44,500 nt of DNA from a virus (IMGVR_UViG_3300025405_000260:1-44500); one strand, 5' to 3'; positions 25,649-33,043 are shown, numbered from the stretch's first letter. The notes: a model not told the origin generated them from the sequence alone. A program made the numbers and translations.

Positions 25649-25765
25649 ATGGAAAAAATTACGGTAGTAGTAGCAGGAAATTTTATTCAGGAAGTCCTGG
25701 AAGATTTTGTAGTAAATTTTAGTAAGTCAGATAAGCTTATCGGAGTAGATGAGGAAAATGAGTAA
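25649..25765 (+). CDS. Very small protein, 38 residues, leaderless
   Basis: ATG lies six bases after a -10 box and no ribosome site precedes it, so it fits a leaderless start. The product is acidic (VEQ-poor, with a VLEDFVVNF helix and VDEENE tail). Its stop at 25763-25765 overlaps the start of the DNA ligase gene, so it may act partly as a translational lead-in for the ligase. No family is recognised and translation is a prediction. Confidence 0.5.
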   Translation: MEKITVVVAGNFIQEVLEDFVVNFSKSDKLIGVDEENE

Positions 25766-26702
25766 ACAAGAATTGATGTTGGCTAAGACAACATCAGTAG
25801 AAAGTATTGAAACAGAAAAAGAATTCTGGAAAGATTACTGGCTTGAGCCAAAGTTAGATGGCATGAGAGCGGCTGTATTAAAAGAGGGTGACAAGATTAC
25901 CATCTATGGTCGTAGTCATATGGAATACCAGGACCATGTTCCCCATCTGGTAGAAGCCTTTAAGGCTATTCCTCTAGATTACTTTCATCTAGATGGTGAA
26001 CTCTGTTATGTTACTAGTACCCAAGAGGTTCAAGGCAAACAGGTTCCTATTGTTGACTTTAATAAAACGATGAGAGTAATGGGTTCTAATTTTGATGTTG
26101 CTATTGAAAAGCAGATTGAATCTGGTTATATCTCCTTTATTGTTTTTGATACGATTGACCCAGGGGTTTTCTATAAGAGTAGAGTAGAAGATCTCAATAT
26201 TCTTCCAGAGTTAACTCAATCTAAATATATCAAGCGTATTCCTGTATTTGAGTTTTGGAGTATTGACACCTATAATAGATTAATAGAGTTAGGTGTTGAA
26301 GGCGCTATGCTTAAGAATGTTAATTCTCTGTATAAATCTGGCCGACCTAATAAAACGATGTATAAGATTAAGAAAGAAGAAACGTATGATGTCGTGGTCT
26401 ACGAAGGCTATGAAGGAACGGGTAAGCATACTGGAAGACTTGGTGGCCTTAAATTCGGTGCTTATCTCCCAGATGGAACATTTAAGAAGGTTGGAAGAGC
26501 CGGTGGTGGATTTAACGACGCCGAAAGAGAAGAAATCTGGAACAACCTCGATTCCTACCTTGGAAGAGTTATCGAAATTAAATGCAACGAAACCGTTGGT
26601 TCCAAAGAATATAGAACCCCAAGACACCCACAATTCCTCAACTGGAGAATTGACAAAGAGCCACTGGCATGTACGATGGAACAATTTAAAGTAAATGATT
26701 AA
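25749..26702 (+). CDS. ATP-dependent DNA ligase
   Basis: A 317-residue protein if started at the first ATG (25749). A second ATG at 25758, preceded by GAGGAAA, is an equal candidate. Nucleotidyltransferase motif I is EPKLDGMR, with K35 the adenylated lysine. Motif III is YFHLDGELCY, motif IV EGAMLKN, and motif V YKIKKEETYDVVV. A C-terminal OB-fold follows with FKKVGRAGGGFNDAE. Size and motifs match short phage ATP ligases that seal nicks during replication and repair. Its start overlaps the tiny leaderless gene. Confidence 0.88.
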   Translation: MRKMSKQELMLAKTTSVESIETEKEFWKDYWLEPKLDGMRAAVLKEGDKITIYGRSHMEYQDHVPHLVEAFKAIPLDYFHLDGELCYVTSTQEVQGKQVPIVDFNKTMRVMGSNFDVAIEKQIESGYISFIVFDTIDPGVFYKSRVEDLNILPELTQSKYIKRIPVFEFWSIDTYNRLIELGVEGAMLKNVNSLYKSGRPNKTMYKIKKEETYDVVVYEGYEGTGKHTGRLGGLKFGAYLPDGTFKKVGRAGGGFNDAEREEIWNNLDSYLGRVIEIKCNETVGSKEYRTPRHPQFLNWRIDKEPLACTMEQFKVND

Positions 26703-27129
26703 TGAACTAGAATGGCAATCAGAAGGACTCTGTAAAGACCTACCTACAGGAATTTTCTTTCCTGGTCAGGGTGAAACTGTAAATAAGATGGCTATAGATG
26801 CCTGTGAAGAATGTCCTGTAAAGGAACAATGCCTGGATCATGCATTAAGACATGAGGGGTATGGTTACTGGGGTGGTACTACCGAAAAGGAAAGACAGAG
26901 AATTCGTAAGGTAAGAAAGATTCGTTTAAAGAATCCTTCTACAGGTATGGGGAATATTGGGGTTGGTTTTAACCCAAACGGTAGACCTAGAATAGAGAAA
27001 CCAGAATGTGGAACAATGCAAGGCTATAATTACGAACAACGTAATGGACTACCCTTTTGTGATGCCTGTAAAGCAGCAAGAGCAGCCTATAACAAGAAGA
27101 GATATCAAGAGCTAAAGGCGGCAATGTGA
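26695..27129 (+). CDS. WhiB-like Fe-S regulator fused to a second Cys motif
   Basis: A 144-residue protein overlapping the ligase end. Residues 13-46 carry C13-X23-C37-X2-C40-X5-C46, the WhiB [4Fe-4S] pattern, followed by GYWGGTTEKER (residues 57-67), the conserved WhiB turn before a basic region. Residues 105-125 add CGTMQGY and a CDAC pair, a motif I recall from other actinophage proteins that may bind zinc. WhiB proteins act with RNA polymerase sigma factors and respond to redox state, so this product could redirect host transcription. The fusion is the odd part. Confidence 0.85.
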   Translation: MINELEWQSEGLCKDLPTGIFFPGQGETVNKMAIDACEECPVKEQCLDHALRHEGYGYWGGTTEKERQRIRKVRKIRLKNPSTGMGNIGVGFNPNGRPRIEKPECGTMQGYNYEQRNGLPFCDACKAARAAYNKKRYQELKAAM

Positions 27130-27818
27130 TTAAAGTTGGATTAGTAATTCCTGTCCTCAATAATTTTGATGGAGCAATGGACCTTATCTACTCTGCAAAA
27201 ACTAGAGAAAATGAATTAAAGATTTATGTTCAACCTCAGTATAGATATCAGGTGCCATTATCACAAGCCTGGAATAATGGTATAAAGCAGGCAATCACAG
27301 ATGGTTGTGACTATATTATTGTTGCCAACGATGATACCTTATTTGCTCCCCACTCAATTGACGAGTGGGTAGATAGGATGTCTCAAGAACCAGAAAATGT
27401 AGTATTAACTGCCCCTCTAGATGTAAAGAAGACTTTTGACGATCCTTTTGAGATCGTTTTTTCAGACTCCGATACAAGTTATGAATTTGAGGAAAATGAA
27501 CTCTTCTCTATGTTTATGGTCCGTAAGGATTTTTGGGAACGTTGTGGATGGTTTGATGAGAACTTTGACCCATGTTGGTGGGAAGACAATGATATGCACT
27601 ATAGGATTACCCTGTTAGGCTTTAGTATCACAAAGTACACTATTCCCTATATACATTTAGGTAGTATTTCTACGAAAAAGATGAATCTTCCTATCAATAG
27701 TCTAAAGAGTCAAGAATATTACAGAAAAAAATGGGGAAGTAACAACAGAACCTTGATTGAGGCATATAAAACACCCTATAATAGAAAGGATTTAACCCCT
27801 AAAGATTGGATTAAGTAA
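27126..27818 (+). CDS. Glycosyltransferase, GT-A (GT2-like)
   Basis: A 230-residue protein with a GTG start inside the previous stop. The N-terminus VGLVIPVLNNFDGAM, the nucleotide-binding IIVANDDTLF with the NDD metal site near residue 66, and a C-terminal FDPCWWEDNDMHYRITLLG motif mark a GT-A fold enzyme of the rhamnosyl/GT2 type. The acceptor cannot be read from sequence. It opens a run of four glycosyltransferases that share overlapping stop/start codons, so they likely work on one glycan. Confidence 0.75.
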   Translation: MIKVGLVIPVLNNFDGAMDLIYSAKTRENELKIYVQPQYRYQVPLSQAWNNGIKQAITDGCDYIIVANDDTLFAPHSIDEWVDRMSQEPENVVLTAPLDVKKTFDDPFEIVFSDSDTSYEFEENELFSMFMVRKDFWERCGWFDENFDPCWWEDNDMHYRITLLGFSITKYTIPYIHLGSISTKKMNLPINSLKSQEYYRKKWGSNNRTLIEAYKTPYNRKDLTPKDWIK

Positions 27819-28408
27819 TGCCTAAATTCTCTATCATTGGTGTGGATTATGAAAAACATACTCCACGAGATATGATGGTAGAGGGATTACAGAGTATTGC
27901 AAATCAAACTTTTAAAGATTTTGAACTATTAATCTGTCATGATGGGCCCAAAGAGGTCCCCTATGAAGAAGAGGTAGATTTTAAGTCTATGGGGTTAAAC
28001 CCAATCTTTCTAAATACACCAGAAAGAGAAAATAAATGGGGCCATCCTTCTAGACGGTTGGCAATGCAGAATGCTACCGGTGAGTATTTTATCAATTTTA
28101 ATCTAGATAACCTACTTACACCCAACTGTTTAGAAAATCTTAATCTAGCCATTACCCATACTAAAGGTTATGTGTTAATCTTTAATATACTTATGCGTGG
28201 TAATCACACAGGTAATGATATTTTAAGAGGTGTTCCACCAGTACATACCAATATTGATGCTATGCAGATGGTTGCTAGTAGAGAGATTTGGGAGTCAATT
28301 AGTTGGTGGTATAGAGATGAACCATCCTCTGATGGAATGATTATTGAAGAAATTTGCAAATTGCACCCCTGGCTTGAAGTACCCTTAGTGTTAGGAGAAC
28401 ACAGATAA
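27818..28408 (+). CDS. Glycosyltransferase family 2-like protein
   Basis: A 196-residue protein. It begins with a GT2 start strand (FSIIGVDYEKHTPRDMMVEG) and has SIANQTFKDFELLICHDG, the typical acceptor/donor segment of GT2 enzymes. The metal motif is FNLDN near residue 92 in place of DxD, so metal binding may be altered. The C-terminus carries a DEPSSDGMIIEEICK segment. It is short for a complete GT2 enzyme and could be a reduced form with a different partner. It is coupled to both neighbours by TAATG. Confidence 0.68.
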   Translation: MPKFSIIGVDYEKHTPRDMMVEGLQSIANQTFKDFELLICHDGPKEVPYEEEVDFKSMGLNPIFLNTPERENKWGHPSRRLAMQNATGEYFINFNLDNLLTPNCLENLNLAITHTKGYVLIFNILMRGNHTGNDILRGVPPVHTNIDAMQMVASREIWESISWWYRDEPSSDGMIIEEICKLHPWLEVPLVLGEHR

Positions 28409-29697
28409 TGTCCAAAACAAAAGTTTTAGCTTACGGTGACTATTGTTGCTCAACTGGTTTTGCTACCGTTATGGGTAACATCCTTAGAGAGCTTAATGCT
28501 ACTGGTAACTATGAAATTGACGTCGTTGGTATTAACTACGATGGTGGTCCATACGATACAGAAAAGTGGCCAGGTAGAGTATGGCCTGCTATTAGTGCTT
28601 TAAGACAGCAGGGTCCATATGGTGACCTCCATGGTAGACAGGTATTCCTGGATAGATTAGGTCAGGGTGACTACGATGTTGTATTTATCGTACAGGATAC
28701 CTTTATTATGTTGCCAATTACTCCACAAATCTTGGAAGTACAGCGTAATAAGCCAAAGAGCTTTAGTACGATTTATTACTATCCGTTTGACTGTGCCCCT
28801 AGAGAGGAATGGGTACGTCATTGTGTTGCCTCTTATGACTTTCCAGTTGCCTATACAGAATATGCAAAGAATGAAAGTCGTAAGTATCTTGGACCATTAG
28901 CAGATAAGCATTCAGTTATCTATCATGGAACAAATACAACCGATTTTTACCCACTACCAAATGAAGATCGTAAGCAAATTCGTCAATCCTTGTTTGGACC
29001 TTACGCAGATAGATTTATTATCAGTAACATCAATCGTAATCAGGGACGTAAGGACGTTACCAGAAGCTTTATGATTCTTAAGGAACTTCGACGTCGTGGA
29101 TACGAGGAACCATTCCTTTACATGCACATGCAGGAAACAGACTTTGGTGGGAGTATCCTAGCACAAGCAACCAACTTTGGATTGGTTCCAGACAAGGACT
29201 TTACGATCCCAAACCCACAACAGTTTAGTGCACACATGGGCTTTCCTGTTGAAGTGGTAAATCAAATCTATAACATTAGTGATGTTTATCTTTCCACCTG
29301 CTTGGGTGAAGGTTGGGGTTTGAGTATTACAGAAGCAATGGCCTGTAAGACTCCTATTGTTGTTCCAAATAATACATCACTTCCTGAAATTACCAACAAT
29401 AGTGAACGTGGTTGGTTAATTCCTTCTGGTGAAACTCCTACGCACTGGATTATTAAGGACAACGATAACGATCGTGTTCGTCCTCTTATGAACGTTGAAA
29501 AAGCTGCAGATGCAATCGTCGAAATTATGGAAAATAAGGACGGAATTGTTGAAAAGAAGGTAGACCTGGCCTATGAATGGGCTAGCCAACTTACCTGGAA
29601 GTCTGTAGTTGAGGATTGGAAGTCAATCTTTAACAAGGCCACCAATAAGTCTAGAAGTGCTAACCTTCTCAAGAATGGGTCCGTACAATGGAAGTAG
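28408..29697 (+). CDS. Glycosyltransferase family 4 (group 1)
   Basis: A 429-residue GT-B enzyme. The C-terminal donor domain has the family 4 motif STCLGEGWGLSITEAMACKT with the E-X7-E pair near residues 300-308, followed by PIVVPNNTSLPEIT. The N-terminal half has a Rossmann-like start (KVLAYGDYCCSTGFATVMGN) and an acceptor domain. A helix-rich C-terminal tail follows. Retaining GT4 enzymes use nucleotide sugars to extend glycans. It is the largest of the four consecutive glycosyltransferases and overlaps the next gene by 10 bases. Confidence 0.85.
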   Translation: MSKTKVLAYGDYCCSTGFATVMGNILRELNATGNYEIDVVGINYDGGPYDTEKWPGRVWPAISALRQQGPYGDLHGRQVFLDRLGQGDYDVVFIVQDTFIMLPITPQILEVQRNKPKSFSTIYYYPFDCAPREEWVRHCVASYDFPVAYTEYAKNESRKYLGPLADKHSVIYHGTNTTDFYPLPNEDRKQIRQSLFGPYADRFIISNINRNQGRKDVTRSFMILKELRRRGYEEPFLYMHMQETDFGGSILAQATNFGLVPDKDFTIPNPQQFSAHMGFPVEVVNQIYNISDVYLSTCLGEGWGLSITEAMACKTPIVVPNNTSLPEITNNSERGWLIPSGETPTHWIIKDNDNDRVRPLMNVEKAADAIVEIMENKDGIVEKKVDLAYEWASQLTWKSVVEDWKSIFNKATNKSRSANLLKNGSVQWK

Positions 29698-30440
29698 TTG
29701 ATATTTTCATGTTTAACAATGAGATGGAGTTATTAGATCTCAGAGTTAAGATTCTTGAAGATGTTGTAGATAAGTTTATCATCAAGGAAGCAGAATTTAC
29801 CTTCCAGGGTAATCCAAAGGAGGCTCTTGGTAAGACCTACAATCACCCCAAGGTTTTTGTTGAAACTGTAGAGTACGATCCCAACTGGACTATTTGGCAA
29901 CGAGATAAATACCATAGGGCTAGTAGAGTAGATCTTAAGAAGTTTGATGTAAGTGATGATGCTTTAATTTTAATGAGTGATCTAGATGAAATTCCTAATC
30001 CACTGGCTGTTGCCTGGTTGAGAGATAATTTTGATGGAGAAACCGTTTACTCATTTGAACAACTAATGTTTCAGGGTTACCTCAACGTTAGAAATCTTAG
30101 TGAACGATGGGCTGGCACTAGAGCTTGTCATGTAGATATCTATAATACATCTGATGCTGAAACCTTAAAACAGGATAACGATAACGTTACCTTGATTGAG
30201 AATGCAGGTTGGCATTGGAGCTTTCTTGGTGGAGTAGACGAGGTCACCAGAAAGATTAAGGACTATGCTCACAATGAGTTTAATACCCCTCTAGTTCTTA
30301 ACGACGTCGAAAATAGATTACTTAATGGTCTAGATGTTTTGGGTAGAAATTGTATTCTTCAAACGATTGAGATTGATGATAGTTACCCTAGTTATATCCT
30401 AGAGAATCTAGATAGTTTAAGCCATTTAATTAGGCATTGA
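29688..30440 (+). CDS. Glycosyltransferase family 17-like protein
   Basis: A 250-residue protein. The opening (VDIFMFNNEMELLDLRVKI, then VVDKFIIKEAEFTFQGNPK) and MSDLDEIPNP with its DxD metal site, followed by MFQGYLNVRN and a WHWSFLGG motif, match GT17 (beta-1,4-GlcNAc-transferase-like) enzymes, which also occur in phages and giant viruses. It closes the glycosyltransferase run. Its stop codon TGA lies inside the -35 box of the next promoter. Confidence 0.82.
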   Translation: MEVVDIFMFNNEMELLDLRVKILEDVVDKFIIKEAEFTFQGNPKEALGKTYNHPKVFVETVEYDPNWTIWQRDKYHRASRVDLKKFDVSDDALILMSDLDEIPNPLAVAWLRDNFDGETVYSFEQLMFQGYLNVRNLSERWAGTRACHVDIYNTSDAETLKQDNDNVTLIENAGWHWSFLGGVDEVTRKIKDYAHNEFNTPLVLNDVENRLLNGLDVLGRNCILQTIEIDDSYPSYILENLDSLSHLIRH

Positions 30441-30465
30441 TTAATCTTTTTAATCCCATTATACT
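30437..30465 (+). promoter_or_regulatory. Promoter, TTGATT-N17-TATACT, -35 contains upstream stop
   Basis: The -35 at 30437-30442 includes the GT17 stop TGA. The -10 at 30460-30465 is 17 bases downstream. ATG follows six bases after the -10, giving a leaderless start at 30472. A 9-bp inverted repeat flanks the -10. Confidence 0.72.
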
Positions 30466-30480
30466 TTTGGTATGGGATTA
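30451..30480. promoter_or_regulatory. Operator-like 9-bp inverted repeat around the -10 box
   Basis: TAATCCCAT (30451-30459) and ATGGGATTA (30472-30480) are perfect inverted copies separated by 12 bases that hold the -10. The right arm contains the start codon. Arm centres are 21 bases apart, two helical turns, so a dimeric regulator could bind one face. The left arm is upstream of the predicted transcript start, so this works as DNA and not as an RNA hairpin. Confidence 0.5.
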
Positions 30481-30615
30481 TTAGTAGAAGTAAAAAATAG
30501 AGTTTGTCCTGAGGGTAGAGTAATTCTCTGGATTAGCAAAAAAAGTAAGAAAAGAAAAGTGTACTACTTTCATGATGATGGTACACCCTGTAAGAAAATG
30601 GATATAGATGAGTAA
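30472..30615 (+). CDS. Small basic protein, 47 residues, leaderless
   Basis: ATG lies at the expected transcription start. The product has a hydrophobic/basic opening (MGLLVEVKNRVCPEGRVIL), a Lys/Arg-rich middle (SKKSKKRKVYYF) and an acidic end. It resembles small single-domain beta proteins but no family is recognised. Its last 8 bases overlap the start of the UV endonuclease gene, so ribosomes on the leaderless message could re-initiate there. Confidence 0.58.
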   Translation: MGLLVEVKNRVCPEGRVILWISKKSKKRKVYYFHDDGTPCKKMDIDE

Positions 30616-31639
30616 GCAACGTGTAGGTTTTTGTTGTAAGTATATCGATAGGCCTGATCAAATTTTAGGCATTGGTGCCAAAGACGATGCAAAAGAATGG
30701 ACTACTAGAAGTTTATCCCTAAACTGGATGAATAAGAATAGAGGCCATAAAGCTGACTTTAAGCTTATTGACGTAATGGAGCATAACCTTCGTAGTGTTA
30801 AGTTGCTATTAGAAAAAGTAGCAGCTAGAGACGAAATCTACCATATGGTACGTCTTGGTAGTGATATTCTTCCTCTTTACTCTATTGAGTATTGGAAGAG
30901 TGTTTATCGACGTCATGGCATTATTGAGAAAATTGAAAACGGTCTTGGTGAGATTGGTGATTTTGCTCGAGCTAACGATATTCGTTTGAGCTTTCATCCT
31001 GGTCAGTTTGTTGTATTGGCCAGTAATCGAGCTGACGTTAGAGCAAATAGTATTGACGAAATTGAGTACCATGCTGACCTTGCCTACTGGATGGGTTATG
31101 GCGATCAATTCCAAGACCTTAAGATCAATATCCATATCTCTGGCCCATTGGGTAGTTATGCTGTTCAGCAAGCTTTGCCCCATCTATCCCCTGTAGCCAA
31201 AAATTGTTTGACTATTGAGAATGACGAGATGTCCTGGGGTATTGACGAAAGTCTTAAGCTTGAACGTGATCTTGCTTTAGTTGTTGATGTCCATCACCAT
31301 TGGGTTAAGACCGGTGAGTATATTGAGCCAGATGACCCTAGAATGCAACGTGTTATTGATTCCTGGCGAGGCGTTCGTCCAGTTATTCATTATTCTCAAC
31401 CTAGAGAGGACGTTTTAGTTGGTCATGACCCTAGCGTACGTCCTGATTTCCTTGATTTGATGTCAAAGGGCTTTAATAAGCCAAAGTTGAGAGCTCATAG
31501 TGACTTCTACTGGAACGAAGCCTGTAATAATTGGGCTTGGTCTTTCCTAGATAAGTTTGATATTCAGACTGAGAGTAAGGCCAAGAATCTTTCCCAAGAG
31601 GCTTTTGTAACCTCCCAGTTAACTAAAATAAGTCATTGA
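30608..31639 (+). CDS. uvsE: UV damage endonuclease, UvsE/UVDE family
   Basis: A 343-residue TIM-barrel protein. The opening VGFCCKYIDRP, the family motif LSFHPGQFVVLASNRADV, EIEYHADLAYWMG, INIHISGPLG, TIENDEM and the VDVHHHW metal site follow UvdE order closely. These enzymes cut next to pyrimidine dimers and other lesions, starting an alternative excision repair path. It is coupled to the small leaderless gene. In a phage it may repair DNA after UV exposure, consistent with sunlit water, though that is inference. Confidence 0.87.
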   Translation: MSKQRVGFCCKYIDRPDQILGIGAKDDAKEWTTRSLSLNWMNKNRGHKADFKLIDVMEHNLRSVKLLLEKVAARDEIYHMVRLGSDILPLYSIEYWKSVYRRHGIIEKIENGLGEIGDFARANDIRLSFHPGQFVVLASNRADVRANSIDEIEYHADLAYWMGYGDQFQDLKINIHISGPLGSYAVQQALPHLSPVAKNCLTIENDEMSWGIDESLKLERDLALVVDVHHHWVKTGEYIEPDDPRMQRVIDSWRGVRPVIHYSQPREDVLVGHDPSVRPDFLDLMSKGFNKPKLRAHSDFYWNEACNNWAWSFLDKFDIQTESKAKNLSQEAFVTSQLTKISH

Positions 31640-31664
31640 TTATCTTTTGTCTCCCAATTATACT
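31636..31664 (+). promoter_or_regulatory. Promoter, TTGATT-N17-TATACT, before tRNA-Leu
   Basis: The -35 at 31636-31641 includes the UvsE stop TGA (31637-31639). The -10 TATACT at 31659-31664 is 17 bases downstream. Transcription would start near 31671, 11 bases before the tRNA. Confidence 0.7.
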
Positions 31665-31681
31665 AAGTTTATTAATAATTT

Positions 31682-31764
31682 GGCCTAATGGTGGAATGGC
31701 AGACACTGGAGACTTAAAATCTCTTGCCTGAAAGGGCGTGTGGGTTCGAGTCCCACTTAGGCTA
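31682..31764 (+). tRNA. tRNA-Leu (UAA anticodon)
   Basis: A 7-bp acceptor (GGCCTAA / TTAGGCT, first pair G-U), a D arm GTG/CAC, an anticodon arm GGAGA-CTTAAAA-TCTCT with anticodon TAA, a long variable arm as in class II leucine tRNAs, and a T arm GTGGG-TTCGAGT-CCCAC are all present. CCA is not encoded. It reads UUA, a frequent codon in the surrounding genes. Confidence 0.93.
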
Positions 31765-31776
31765 CTAGGAGGTAGT

Positions 31777-32028
31777 ATGAATAAAGAATTCAAATGGGCT
31801 TGTACGGTATTGCTACAGTTAAATAACGTACCTGCTGGTCCTGGTTATCTAAAGGCATTTACCAATCCTTCTGCTAACCAACAATGGATTAATGCCTGCC
31901 TTAAAAATGCACAACCACAGATTGGTTCTATGACCAGTGGAGTGTATGACAAGATGATTAGAATTCTCCAAGAAAATGGAATTGATACAAATATTTACGG
32001 CCCTGGAAACGGAACCGGAAATCATTAA
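31777..32028 (+). CDS. Small hypothetical protein, 83 residues
   Basis: I start at ATG 31777 because an AGGAGGT site lies at 31767-31773, while an upstream in-frame ATG at 31738 falls inside the tRNA. The product is a small soluble protein with an N-terminal helix (KEFKWACTVLLQLNNV) and a helix near VYDKMIRILQENG. It sits between two tRNA genes and is likely processed from the same transcript. Function unknown. Confidence 0.68.
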   Translation: MNKEFKWACTVLLQLNNVPAGPGYLKAFTNPSANQQWINACLKNAQPQIGSMTSGVYDKMIRILQENGIDTNIYGPGNGTGNH

Positions 32029-32034
32029 GTCCCA

Positions 32035-32107
32035 GCCCCAGTAGCTCAGTGGACAGAGCTGAACGTTTCTACCGTTTAGGCCGGGGGTTCGAATCCCTCC
32101 TGGGGTA
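32035..32107 (+). tRNA. tRNA-Arg (UCU anticodon)
   Basis: A 73-base cloverleaf: acceptor GCCCCAG / CTGGGGT, D arm GCTC/GAGC, anticodon arm GAACG-TTTCTAC-CGTTT with anticodon TCT, and T arm GGGGG-TTCGAAT-CCCTC with one G-T pair. CCA is not encoded. It reads AGA, a common arginine codon in these genes. Confidence 0.93.
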
Positions 32108-32132
32108 CGCAGTAAATAAAGAAAGGAAAAAT

Positions 32133-32339
32133 ATGGCGGTAGATTCCAAACATGGATTCCCCTGTAAGCAGTGCAAAGAGTATAACTATGTAATGCTTGA
32201 CCACTATCAAAATACTAAATGGAGTATGGCTGGTAGAAGAAATGCAGAATTTTATTTTCCCTATATGAGTGAAAAAGATCAGCATTTCCTTAATACGAGA
32301 ATTTGTAGGTCATGTGAAAAGGTGAGTAATGGAAATTAA
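32133..32339 (+). CDS. Small zinc-finger-like protein, 68 residues
   Basis: I start at ATG 32133, behind GAAAGGAAAA, since an earlier in-frame ATG lies in tRNA-Arg. Two pairs, CKQC near residue 11 and CRSC near residue 59, can bind one zinc. Between them are aromatic residues (FYFPYM). Single-zinc proteins of this size are common in actinophages and may bind nucleic acid or partners. Exact role unknown. Confidence 0.66.
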   Translation: MAVDSKHGFPCKQCKEYNYVMLDHYQNTKWSMAGRRNAEFYFPYMSEKDQHFLNTRICRSCEKVSNGN

Positions 32340-32598
32340 GCTAAGTGTAAGTATTGGAGCAACCATCCAGGTAAAGAACGCTCGTGGAGAATGGGACTGG
32401 ATTAAACCTGAAGTAGGAGCAGAAGTAAAGCTTCTTGAAGGTGACATTGACAGTACCAACTCTAAAGAGCTTTTTGCAGAAATGTGGGACAATATTGTAG
32501 GCCCTCAATTTGCATCTGTTGTTCAAGAGCTTATTGGTGAACAAACACCTAAGGTAGAAGATGCCAAGCCCAACACCGAAGAAGAAGATTACTACTAG
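32329..32598 (+). CDS. Hypothetical protein, 89 residues
   Basis: It overlaps the previous gene by 11 bases, with AAAGGTGAG as ribosome site. The N-terminal 40 residues form strands (IKLSVSIGATIQVKNARG, then a Trp-containing turn). The C-terminal 30 residues are acidic and likely disordered. It overlaps the next gene by 38 bases. No family is recognised. Confidence 0.6.
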   Translation: MEIKLSVSIGATIQVKNARGEWDWIKPEVGAEVKLLEGDIDSTNSKELFAEMWDNIVGPQFASVVQELIGEQTPKVEDAKPNTEEEDYY

Positions 32599-33043
32599 AC
32601 CAGGAGCCAATAGACCGTCAGCATTTGGTTTAGAAGCTTGGCCTGTAGTTTGGGGTGTATATGTTGGGCAGGGCTGTATCTCTGGTGAAGACCCACTAGA
32701 TTGGATTCATATTTTAGCTCATGCTCATAATCGTAAAGATGAAGAGTATTTTGGTTGGATATGTATTAGAGATGCGAAAATGGCTTTTACCAAGTTGGGT
32801 AATCCTTCACTGGTAATGAAACATGAAGTAGCTCACCTTATTGCTAATGACCAAGGCCATACCAAAAAATGGAGAGAAATTCTTACTCAGATGGGTGGTG
32901 GGGTTGAGGCAAAAAAGTACTTGAATTCCAAGGTAAAGTCAAATAAACTAGATAATAAGGCATTAATTAGTAAGGAAAAAAATGGACAAGACACAAGAAT
33001 TAGCAATCCAGGAGTCCTTGAAGGCCCTGGGGATATCAACTGA
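32561..33043 (+). CDS. Putative zinc metalloprotease-like protein (HExxH)
   Basis: A 160-residue protein. H88-E89-V90-A91-H92 is an HExxH zinc site, and H100 in NDQGHTKKW could be the third ligand, as in SprT/minimal gluzincin-type proteins, where HExxH is followed by a GH-K-W stretch. The C-terminal 40 residues are basic then Gly/Asn-rich. SprT-like proteins act on DNA-protein crosslinks or other phage and host targets. The first 20 residues are basic and Pro-rich. Protease activity is a prediction from the motif. Confidence 0.58.
   Translation: MPSPTPKKKITTRPGANRPSAFGLEAWPVVWGVYVGQGCISGEDPLDWIHILAHAHNRKDEEYFGWICIRDAKMAFTKLGNPSLVMKHEVAHLIANDQGHTKKWREILTQMGGGVEAKKYLNSKVKSNKLDNKALISKEKNGQDTRISNPGVLEGPGDIN

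Noticed and set aside
26289-26694. Long open frames on both strands overlapping the DNA ligase gene
   Set aside because: They lie wholly inside a confident ligase sequence with motifs in the main frame, lack ribosome sites and do not read like known proteins.
30809-31183. 124-codon antisense frame inside uvsE
   Set aside because: The + strand carries clear UvsE motifs through this stretch, and every supported gene in the window is on the + strand.
31738-31776. Earlier ATG for the 83-residue gene, inside tRNA-Leu
   Set aside because: The frame runs through the tRNA T arm and the ATG at 31777 has a perfect AGGAGGT site.
32049-32132. Earlier in-frame ATG for the small zinc-finger-like gene
   Set aside because: It lies in tRNA-Arg. 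The ATG at 32133 has GAAAGGA upstream and gives a clean two-CxxC protein.
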